DNA of 16,845 nt from Cyclobacteriaceae bacterium (lineage in GTDB: Bacteria; Bacteroidota; Bacteroidia; Cytophagales; Cyclobacteriaceae), in NCBI GenBank assembly GCA_030589835.1, contig JAUUZS010000016.1:1-16845 (forward strand), written 5' to 3'. A program made the translations under genes and the position numbers. Positions 1-6,365 of this stretch are shown piece after piece. Within the stretch, counting starts at the first letter, position 1. The number at the start of each line of letters is the position of its first letter. The notes beneath the pieces were generated by a model, which was given only the letters and a program-made list of their open reading frames with translations, searched no databases and was not told where the DNA came from.

Positions 1-714
1 GGATGGAAACGGCCGCAATCCCATTATAGGGATGTGTTATGGGAAAATGCAAGTAAGCCTGCTATTTTTGTTGTTCCTCCAACACCAACATTTGCCCTTA
101 ATCCGGAAAAAATGAATTGGAGCAAGTGGGAATGGCACGATGTAGTGGATAGCTGGAATTGGGAAGGATATAAAGATAAAGATTTGGAGGTTCATGTGTA
201 CAATGGCAGCGATCAGGTAGAGCTATTTCTCAATGACAAGTCCTTGGGGAAAAAGGAAACAAATCGCCAAAATGAATGGATCGCCAAATGGAAAGTTCCT
301 TACAACACGGGGATACTTAAAGCGGTGGGGTATGATGCTGAATCAGTAAGTGCAATGGCCGAGTTAAAAACTGCCGGTGAAGCAACTCAAATAAAATTAA
401 CACCTGATAGATCTCTCATTACCGCAGATGGTCAGGATTTAAGTTATGTAGAAGTGGAATTATTGGATGATAACGGGATCAGGAACCCAACTCTTGAAAA
501 GCTTGTGGAGTTTGAGATTGAAGGTCCGGGAGTCATTCTGGCAGTTGGCAGTTCAAATCCCATGAGCACCGAGAGCTATCAGAAGCCTTATCGAATGACC
601 TATCAAGGGAGATGTTTGGTAATTATTAAATCAACTCATGAAGCCGGTGTAATTAATGTACAGGCAAAATCAGGAGAATTGCCTATGGCGAGGATATCCA
701 TTGAGACAAGGTGA
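1..714 (+). CDS. GH2 beta-galactosidase-like glycosidase, C-terminal part (5' end outside window)
   Basis: The frame is open from base 1 and ends at TGA 712-714, so the N-terminus, including any catalytic residues and signal peptide, lies outside the window. The visible 237 residues begin GWKRPQSHYRDVLW, a typical stretch just after the catalytic barrel of GH2 beta-galactosidases. A DUF4982-like beta-sandwich follows (VHVYNGSDQVELFLNDKSLG, then the KWKVPYNTGILKAVGYD segment), then a C-terminal GH2 'C5'-type domain (LTPDRSLITADGQDLSYVEV and the GPGVILAVGSSNP region). Family members remove terminal beta-galactose or related beta-linked sugars in the periplasm or at the surface. The same-strand fucosidase 295 bp downstream fits a shared glycan target. 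The exact substrate cannot be read from this C-terminal part. Confidence 0.88.
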   Translation, partial: GWKRPQSHYRDVLWENASKPAIFVVPPTPTFALNPEKMNWSKWEWHDVVDSWNWEGYKDKDLEVHVYNGSDQVELFLNDKSLGKKETNRQNEWIAKWKVPYNTGILKAVGYDAESVSAMAELKTAGEATQIKLTPDRSLITADGQDLSYVEVELLDDNGIRNPTLEKLVEFEIEGPGVILAVGSSNPMSTESYQKPYRMTYQGRCLVIIKSTHEAGVINVQAKSGELPMARISIETR

Positions 715-801
715 CGCCGGACAACGTAAGTCTGAGCATGGAACAAAGAAAAGGGTAGCCTTTATGGTATCTAAGGTACAATATTCGTGTATTATTTGGC
801 A

Positions 802-809
802 TAAGTTTG
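802..809 (+). promoter_or_regulatory. Possible Bacteroidota -7 box (TAnnTTTG) upstream of the fucosidase
   Basis: The bases TAAGTTTG match the Bacteroidota -7 consensus TAnnTTTG exactly. No TTG/TTTG -33 element is found 19-21 bases upstream, and transcription from here would run through the palindromic module at 821-930 before reaching the ATG at 1010. The match may be chance. Confidence 0.2.
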
Positions 810-820
810 GAGTGAATTAA

Positions 821-930
821 AGTTTAAAGTGCCTGCCTACCGGCAAGGCAGGCCTAACGTCGTGAAGAATTCTTCAACTTTAGGCACTCTAAATACTTGA
901 AACTTTAGGCACTTTCCTGGCTTGTCCAGG
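821..930. repeat. Composite palindromic intergenic module with REP-like palindrome
   Basis: Several self-complementary elements are packed between the GH2 and GH29 genes. AAAGTGCCT at 826-834 is the exact reverse complement of AGGCACTTT at 907-915. The palindrome at 831-853 has 8-bp arms GCCTGCCT and AGGCAGGC. TGAAGAATTCTTCA at 863-876 is a perfect 14-bp palindrome. AACTTTAGGCACT is repeated directly at 876-888 and 901-913. CCTGG/CCAGG at 916-920 and 926-930 forms a small hairpin. The 831-853 palindrome recurs at 5481-5501 in opposite orientation. The module could fold in the GH2-GH29 transcript, but there is no T-run of an intrinsic terminator. Confidence 0.7.
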
Positions 931-1009
931 TTAGGTGTAAAAACGAAATTATAAAGGGGGTAAAGGCATTAATTTTATTCAAAAGACGGTAAAACAAAAA
1001 TCAGGAAAA

Positions 1010-2440
1010 ATGAAAAGCGCAACAAATTTTTTATTGGTCGTATTGATTATTGCATTAAGTAATTGTAATCCGGAAAAAGCAACATACCAACCGGATACTA
1101 CCAGCTATAAATCGCCAAAAGGGACGGAACTATTTAAGCCTGATTCCACAACAATCGCCCAACATTACCAGACACCTGAATGGTTCAAAGACGCTAAATT
1201 TGGCGTTTTTATCCATTGGGGGGTGTATGCTGTTCCCGCTTTTGGAAATGAATGGTATCCGCGTCAAATGTATCAGGAAGGGAGTAAAGTATACAAACAC
1301 CATATTGAAACATATGGGCCATTGACGGAATTTGGATATAAGGATTTTATACCGATGTTCAAGGCGGAAAAATTTAATGCAGATGAATGGGTTTCTCTTT
1401 TTAAGAAAGCAGGGATAAAATATGTGGTGCCTGTCGCCGAGCATCATGATGGATTCTCCATGTATAAAAGTGTTGTAAATACCTGGAACTCAGTAAACAT
1501 GGGGTCTGAAAAAGATATTATCGGAGAGCTAAAACGCGCATCAGTAAAACATGGATTGCATTTTGGATTGTCTTCCCATCGTGCAGAAAACGCATGGTTT
1601 TTTAACGGAGGAGCAAAAATACCCTCCGATGTTCAGGATTCTACATTTAGCTCGCTTTATGGTGAACTGCTCGAAGAGCCGGGTGGTCAGACTCTTGACT
1701 GTCCCGAAGGAGCAGGATTCAATGCACAATCCAAAGCCAGGTGGTTAGCTCATACCTATGAATTAATCGACTTGTACGAACCGGAGCTGATGTGGTTTGA
1801 CTGGACTGTTGGCAAATATCCTTTTCAATCGACGTTCTATCAATATATGGCATACTATTATAATAATGCGATAGATTGGCAAAAAGGAGTGGTAATAAAT
1901 ACCAAAACCGGCTATGGCGATAATATTCAGGTTTTTGATATTGAAAGAGGCAAATCTGATAAAATCAGGGAGTTTCCCTGGCAAACAGATACTTCTATTG
2001 GAAAAAAATCGTGGGGGTATATTGATGGTGAAGAGCATAAATCACCAAATCAAATCGTTGATGACCTGGTGGATATTGTTTCTAAAAATGGCAATCTTTT
2101 ACTCAATATTGGACCCAAGCCCGATGGAACTATCACTGCCGAACAACAAGATGTATTGCTGAAAATTGGTAGTTGGTTGCAGGTGAATGGTGAAGCGATT
2201 TATGGTACACGTCCCTGGATAAAAGCAACTGAAGGCGTTGAAACGGGCACTTCAGGGGCGTTTACGGATAATACGGAGTCTGAATATACCGCACAGGATA
2301 TACGCTTTACTACAAAGGGGGAGGTGTTGTATGCTATTTCATTGGCATGGAGTAATGAAGAAATTACGGTGCATTCGATACGTGACAAAATGAAAGTAAA
2401 TCATGTTTCTATGTTGGGATCCGATGAAAAGCTTTCCTGA
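1010..2440 (+). CDS. GH29 alpha-L-fucosidase lipoprotein, C-terminus cut by an in-frame TGA
   Basis: The predicted 476-residue enzyme hydrolyses terminal alpha-L-fucose. It starts with a short lysine-containing n-region and a hydrophobic stretch ending in LSNC, making Cys19 the likely lipidated residue; Asn before the Cys is atypical. GH29 barrel motifs are clear: FGVFIHWGVYAVP (His69), AEHHDGFSMY (His145-His146), and MWFDW with Asp264 as the candidate nucleophile. NGNLLLNIGPKPDG is the usual end of the barrel. A C-terminal beta-sandwich follows but stops at KLS-TGA (2438-2440). In the same frame the next 28 codons continue the expected fucosidase tail to TAA at 2525-2527, so the intact product would be 505 residues. 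The TGA probably replaces a TGG Trp codon, as Trp is common at this point in relatives. The catalytic residues are intact. A sequencing error is possible. Confidence 0.93.
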   Translation: MKSATNFLLVVLIIALSNCNPEKATYQPDTTSYKSPKGTELFKPDSTTIAQHYQTPEWFKDAKFGVFIHWGVYAVPAFGNEWYPRQMYQEGSKVYKHHIETYGPLTEFGYKDFIPMFKAEKFNADEWVSLFKKAGIKYVVPVAEHHDGFSMYKSVVNTWNSVNMGSEKDIIGELKRASVKHGLHFGLSSHRAENAWFFNGGAKIPSDVQDSTFSSLYGELLEEPGGQTLDCPEGAGFNAQSKARWLAHTYELIDLYEPELMWFDWTVGKYPFQSTFYQYMAYYYNNAIDWQKGVVINTKTGYGDNIQVFDIERGKSDKIREFPWQTDTSIGKKSWGYIDGEEHKSPNQIVDDLVDIVSKNGNLLLNIGPKPDGTITAEQQDVLLKIGSWLQVNGEAIYGTRPWIKATEGVETGTSGAFTDNTESEYTAQDIRFTTKGEVLYAISLAWSNEEITVHSIRDKMKVNHVSMLGSDEKLS

Positions 2441-2527
2441 TCACAGGCATCTGACGGATTGAAGGTTAGTTTTCCGAAGGAGAAGTCATCAGAATATGCG
2501 CATGCCTTAAAAATTATATTTGAATAA
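2441..2527 (+). pseudogene. Detached in-frame tail of the GH29 fucosidase
   Basis: Continuing in the fucosidase frame past the TGA gives SQASDGLKVSFPKEK, SSEYAHALKIIFE and then TAA. This has the pattern of the last strands of the GH29 C-terminal beta-sandwich (a DGL..SFP...EYA.ALKI form). No start codon or ribosome site precedes it, so it would be translated only by readthrough of TGA 2438-2440. It marks the original end of the gene. Confidence 0.75.
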
Positions 2528-2614
2528 AAAAAGGCCTGCGATTTAGATTTTTAAGAGTAAGAAACAGCATTACTGAGAAGTGATGTTTCAGGTCATGTCC
2601 ATACATGAATAGAC

Positions 2615-2716
2615 ATTCTACCTTCTATCTTCTACCTTCTAACATCTAGCATCTAAACTCTAACTTCTATCTTCTACCTTCTAACATCTAGCATCTAAAC
2701 TCTAACTTCTGTCTTC
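2615..2716. repeat. Heptamer tandem array with 42-bp higher-order period
   Basis: About 14.6 consecutive heptamers of the form CTTCTAA are seen: ATTCTAC, then CTTCTAT, CTTCTAC, CTTCTAA, CATCTAG, CATCTAA, ACTCTAA. This block of six runs from 2622 to 2663 and is repeated base for base at 2664-2705. A third copy begins at 2706 (CTTCTGT CTTC) and stops at the propeller gene, whose stop codon is at 2722-2724. The exact duplication of 42 bp implies recent slippage or unequal recombination. The array fills the gap between two convergent genes and has no coding potential I can recognise. Confidence 0.93.
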
Positions 2717-2721
2717 ATGCT

Positions 2722-4692
2722 TTACTCATTCTTCAAATAGTAAAAATGACCATCTTCGGCGCCTAAGAGCAGATCGGGTTTGCCATTATTGTCCCAATCC
2801 ACCAAAGTGGGATTTGTAGTATGTCCGGCAAGTTTTTGATCGGATATGTCGCCTCTTAATTTCATGTTGACCATGCCGTTTTCCTGACCGGTATTTTCCA
2901 CAAAAGTGGAATTGATGCTGTTCAGCAGGATATCGATATCTCCATCGTTATCCCAATCGCCAAAGGCCATTTTGCGCCTTCCGCTTGCCCCGTATTTGTC
3001 CGTATTCAACCTCAAACTTCCTTTGGTGCTGTCAACTACCTGATTCTTCCGGTTGTAGGCGCCAGGCTCGGAAATAAAAATGCGATTCCCGGGTTTTAGC
3101 ATTAATCCTTCCTCTGTTTCAAATCGTTCGAAGTAACTCAGGTAGCCTTCGTGGTCGAGCATGATCAGGTCCATTAGGCCATCTGAATTCCAGTCAATGG
3201 CCGTCGGAGTGGTACGCCATTGAGTGGCCAGGCTGTTAGGTTCCGGAGCCCACCAATACCAATCCGGTTTCGGGGGAGCGTCCTGCCATTGCACCTTTAC
3301 GGGCTTTTCTTTGGCTAACTGAGGTTTTCCCTTTGATCCAATATTTTCGTACCAGACTATTTTTCCCCAGATAGAATTAGCTATAATATCTTTCAATCCA
3401 TCATTGTTCCAATCGGCCACAGATATTGTCGTGTATCCCCATTTCGCTTCACAAGGCCCCTGAATGGAGCCATTTTCTCCGGCAAGGATACGGATCACTT
3501 CATTTCCCGCTTCTAAATATTTAACTGGAGCCCATTTCGGAGGATCGCCACCATCCAGATTTTCAATGAAGGAAATATATCCTGCTGAATTACCGCTAAT
3601 GAGGTCTTCATCACCATCGTCATCCCAGTCAGTACTAAAGGGGGTAACCAATGCTCCGAATTTGACGTATTGAGCTTCTTGCTGAAAATACCTTGGTGAG
3701 TTGAAAACAGGCATGTGATCTTTAATGGTGCCTGTATTTTCAATAAAGGCCACTCTGCCGTCTTCATCTCCAACAATCAAATCAATGTCGCCGTCTTTGT
3801 CCCAATCGAGCGAGACAGGAAGGATCATCTCCAAATCCATTTTAATAGTGCCCTCTTGATTTTCAAGGAACCGACCTTCTGTATAGCGTGGATTTTCACG
3901 CGTACCAATATTTTCGAACCAGGTAAACCGATCCAAAAACTCACCGCAGATGATATCCAAATCACCATCGTTGTCAAAATCATCGAAATTTGGAGATGGA
4001 GCCCCATATACATCGATAGGTTTGCCATCGGCCAAAATTTTATCCTTTAACTCATAGGTGCCGTTTACATTCTCGATCAAATACACAAATCCGTGAAGCG
4101 GGCCATTGGTCCAGTGGCCATTCGCATCAAATGCATTATCCCAACCGTAATCTTCTCCATCCTGAATACCCACTACAATATCCAGATCACCATCATGTTC
4201 ATAGTCCACATATTTCCATTGGTTGAATCGTATATTATTATGAAATTTTTTGAATACATCTCCAGGATATAGTGCTTTCGTGTTTTCTGCTAATGAAGTT
4301 TTAAAATTTAACAGCTCCCTGCCAGGTTGTAAAAACCTGGGGGCGCCATCTACATAAGAAATCTGAATATCTTTTAATGCATCGCCGATTCTTACCGGAG
4401 GATCAAAAACGGGAAAAGCTTCGCCTGTGGTGTTTTCAAAAAAGTAAATGCCATTGAACGGGACATCCCGGCAGGAAACAAGCAAATCATAATCTCCGTC
4501 CTCATCATAATCCATCGGCAAGGGCCAGGCCCACAAACCAACACCGAGATCAACAGACAGTCCTGGATTGTTATAGGATAATCGTTCAAATTGAGGAGAA
4601 GTGGCCTCTTCAGTAACGGCAGGCTGTTTTTGTTGACAGAAACTGCACAAAATAACGATTAGTATGAAAGAGGATGATTTAAGCATATTCAT
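2722..4692 (-). CDS. FG-GAP/VCBS beta-propeller lipoprotein
   Basis: The product has 656 residues. It begins with a lysine, a hydrophobic stretch and LCSFCQQK, consistent with a lipoprotein (Cys16 or Cys19). Nine calcium-binding-type motifs of the form DxDxDGxxD occur near residues 61, 163, 238, 296, 355, 427, 500, 579 and 632 (for example DYDEDGDYD, DWDKDGDID, DWDNDGDID). Several are followed by a FIENTG/WYENIGS-type segment, which marks an integrin-like propeller blade. No catalytic domain is recognisable. The family is often found beside glycosidases in Bacteroidota glycan loci, which suggests surface glycan binding or an unassigned enzyme activity; this is inference. The gene lies 76 bp downstream of the DinB-like gene on the same strand and converges on the GH29 gene. 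Confidence 0.87.
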   Translation of the reverse strand: MNMLKSSSFILIVILCSFCQQKQPAVTEEATSPQFERLSYNNPGLSVDLGVGLWAWPLPMDYDEDGDYDLLVSCRDVPFNGIYFFENTTGEAFPVFDPPVRIGDALKDIQISYVDGAPRFLQPGRELLNFKTSLAENTKALYPGDVFKKFHNNIRFNQWKYVDYEHDGDLDIVVGIQDGEDYGWDNAFDANGHWTNGPLHGFVYLIENVNGTYELKDKILADGKPIDVYGAPSPNFDDFDNDGDLDIICGEFLDRFTWFENIGTRENPRYTEGRFLENQEGTIKMDLEMILPVSLDWDKDGDIDLIVGDEDGRVAFIENTGTIKDHMPVFNSPRYFQQEAQYVKFGALVTPFSTDWDDDGDEDLISGNSAGYISFIENLDGGDPPKWAPVKYLEAGNEVIRILAGENGSIQGPCEAKWGYTTISVADWNNDGLKDIIANSIWGKIVWYENIGSKGKPQLAKEKPVKVQWQDAPPKPDWYWWAPEPNSLATQWRTTPTAIDWNSDGLMDLIMLDHEGYLSYFERFETEEGLMLKPGNRIFISEPGAYNRKNQVVDSTKGSLRLNTDKYGASGRRKMAFGDWDNDGDIDILLNSINSTFVENTGQENGMVNMKLRGDISDQKLAGHTTNPTLVDWDNNGKPDLLLGAEDGHFYYLKNE

Positions 4693-4768
4693 GTTTGTGG
4701 AGATAAATGGGTTAGTATTACTAGTACCTGAAATGTATATAATAGGCTATCACAAAATAAGGGTCTAC

Positions 4769-5284
4769 TCAATGCTGTTCGGAATTATTTTTAATATTCA
4801 AATTTATATTTGCGTAAAATCCCAACTCGCGGTCTTTCAATAGCTTCGTAAAAAAAGCGATTTGACCAGTGTGGTAGGAGAGATGCTCCATTACATGAAT
4901 GATGATGCCCATTCCCGAAAGTTTAAATCCCTGAACCCGATGGATTTTCAGCAGTTCATCCTTTTTTGTTGTGCTAAGGATTGATTCAGCCTCATTTACG
5001 ACGGTTTGTAGCTTTTGAATAAGCTCGGTTCCTGAAAACCCTCCTTCAGTAAGAAATTCCAGATCTCTATTCCTATGATCTTCAGCATCCCCAAGAGCCG
5101 AAAGGATATATTGCGTAATGTTGCCGCAAAGGTGTAAAATTAAATTTCCAATCGAGTTTGTACTGGAATTTGATTTCATCCATATTTCTTGGGCGGAGAG
5201 TTGACTCAGGCATTTATTGATCCTGGGAACATTTTCTTTTAGCCGCAAAATCGATTGATCAAGAAATTCTTTCTCCAGTCTCAT
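4769..5284 (-). CDS. DinB-like / DUF1572 family protein
   Basis: ATG at 5282-5284 is preferred over an upstream in-frame start at 5359, because the family fold begins at MRLEKEFLDQSILRLKEN and the upstream 25 residues look like untranslated leader. This gives 171 residues. The N-terminal four-helix pattern, NSIGNLILHLCGN with His51, and HVMEHLSYH with His130, His134 and His138 match the metal-site histidines of DinB/YfiT-like proteins. These include thiol-dependent transferases and many proteins of unknown role. No signal peptide is visible, so it is probably cytoplasmic. Its link to the surrounding glycan genes is unclear; it may be an unrelated neighbour. Confidence 0.83.
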   Translation of the reverse strand: MRLEKEFLDQSILRLKENVPRINKCLSQLSAQEIWMKSNSSTNSIGNLILHLCGNITQYILSALGDAEDHRNRDLEFLTEGGFSGTELIQKLQTVVNEAESILSTTKKDELLKIHRVQGFKLSGMGIIIHVMEHLSYHTGQIAFFTKLLKDRELGFYANINLNIKNNSEQH

Positions 5285-5368
5285 ATTTATGCTAAATAAA
5301 TCAGGTTCTAAATTTAATAAATTACTTGGTTCTACCCTGAATTTAATGGAAGATAACAAATTTTGTCA

Positions 5369-5481
5369 GAAGTCGGAAGACCGGAGACCGAAGTAAAAAA
5401 AGGCGAAAAACCAATGTAAAAATAAGAACATTAACATTTGCTGATTTTGGAATTCTTTTCTTCCGACTCCTGACTTCGGAC
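5369..5481. repeat. Inverted heptamer-repeat arms around an AT-rich centre
   Basis: The left arm at 5369-5393 reads GAAGTCG GAAGACC GGAGACC GAAG, a run of heptamers. The right arm at 5461-5481 reads TTCCGAC TCCTGAC TTCGGAC, heptamers of the complementary type. AGTCGGAAG at 5371-5379 is the exact reverse complement of CTTCCGACT at 5460-5468. About 66 AT-rich bases separate the arms. The element lies in the divergent interval between the DinB-like gene and the FecR-like fragment and abuts a REP-like palindrome at 5481-5501. The 388-bp interval 5285-5672 shows no gene. Confidence 0.72.
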
Positions 5482-5501
5482 CTGCCTGGCCGGTAGGCAG
5501 G
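5481..5501 (-). repeat. REP-like palindrome, second copy
   Basis: CCTGCCT at 5481-5487 pairs with AGGCAGG at 5495-5501 around GGCCGGT. Read on the minus strand, this 21-base element matches 832-852 at all but one position. Two near-identical GC-rich palindromes in opposite orientation, both between genes, indicate a dispersed repeat family. Confidence 0.8.
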
Positions 5502-5672
5502 CTTCTGGCTCTTGGGCCAAAGTTTTCCATTAAAATAACAGTAGAACCGATTACTTATTAATAAAAAGGATGACTAAATGAAAGGCAGGCTAAACCTGAA
5601 ACCACTACATATGGGTATTTTCTCCTATTTTCAAAAGGCTAAGTTGGCCATTGATTAATTTTTTTTAATGGC

Positions 5673-5954
5673 GTGAGCTACCCTAATAGGATGGATAATT
5701 GTATTACTTGTAAAGCTAGGTCAATGCACGAAGATAAGTTCAGATCATTAGCTAATAATTATATTCAAAATCGGTGTACTGAAAGCGAAGTAAAACTGTT
5801 TTTTAAATATATAAGTAAAGGCAATTATGATAATGTATTTAAGGAAGAAATGGATAAGGTTGACTTTAACCCTGCTCTAGGATACGTAGGTGCAAATTTT
5901 AAGGTCTTCGAAAATATCTTCTTACGTATTAAAAGGACAATTTCAAAAGGATAA
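5673..5954 (+). pseudogene. FecR-type anti-sigma factor, N-terminal fragment
   Basis: The frame is open from GTG 5673; ATG 5691 and ATG 5724 are better candidate starts. From 5724 the product reads MHEDKFRSLANNYIQNRCTE, then SEVKLFFKYISKGNYDNVFK. This has the general pattern of the helical N-terminal, sigma-binding cap of FecR anti-sigma factors (a K/N-Y-L/I segment, a C-T-x-x-E segment, then a short helix pair). The reading ends at TAA 5952-5954 with no membrane helix and no periplasmic FecR domain; full-length proteins are usually above 300 residues. No such continuation is seen in the other forward frames. Its position directly upstream of susC is the classical place for fecR in a sigma-fecR-susC-susD unit, but no ECF sigma gene is visible. 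It is either a decayed remnant or a small stand-alone protein. Confidence 0.5.
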
Positions 5955-6306
5955 AACATCACTCAACAATTATGCTTTTGATATTTTTTATAGCATTAAA
6001 TATGGGTTGAACATAAACGTAAATATGGCTCCAGAAAGAAATGTCTGTTTAAGAAAAAATAATATTGATTTTGTTTTTGGGAGAATTACACCTAATTTTA
6101 ATTTGATGTGTGAGAAATAAAATGCCATTTTGTATTCTTCTAGGAATAAAGGGAATTGATTTTTATTATGGGAAATGTAATCTTTTTTTGTGGCAAAGAA
6201 ATTATTAAAATAAAGTAAAATTATACTCTGGTTCTGCATAAGGAAGTCGTTGAAATGCAGGGGCAGGTAAATTATTTATAATAAAAAAATTCAAGACCTT
6301 ATCATA
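5955..6306. other. AT-rich stretch without a recognisable gene
   Basis: A very AT-rich interval lies between the FecR-like fragment and the susC promoter region. A forward frame at 5890-6120 is open but has no family signature and low-complexity asparagine/lysine-rich content. No terminator, tRNA or further repeat was seen. It may be decayed remains of the FecR gene body. Confidence 0.4.
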
Positions 6307-6337
6307 TTGATTATAAAAAATATGGTATGTATTTTAA
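6307..6337 (+). promoter_or_regulatory. Possible susC promoter (TTG -33, TATTTTAA -7)
   Basis: TTG at 6307-6309 is followed after 20 bases by TATTTTAA at 6330-6337, which keeps six of the eight positions of TAnnTTTG. A transcript start near 6344 would leave a roughly 20-base leader before ATG 6366. This also argues against the upstream in-frame ATG at 6327, which would lie inside the promoter. Confidence 0.3.
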
Positions 6338-6365
6338 ATTAATTTATAACCTAAAATTCATTATT

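Noticed and set aside
2438..2440. TGA read as tryptophan (genetic-code change)
   Set aside because: Other confident genes here end in TGA (712-714; the DinB-like gene on - at 4769-4771), and Trp is coded by TGG throughout susC and the glycosidases.
5285..5359. Longer DinB-like protein starting at 5359
   Set aside because: The extra 25 residues lack family similarity, and the fold begins at the internal ATG 5284.
5890..6120. Forward open frame of 76 codons upstream of susC
   Set aside because: It has no family signature, low-complexity composition from AT-rich DNA, and overlaps the end of the FecR-like fragment.
6327..6365. ATG 6327 as the susC start
   Set aside because: It would put 13 extra residues before a normal signal peptide and overlaps the likely -7 box; ATG 6366/6369 fits better.
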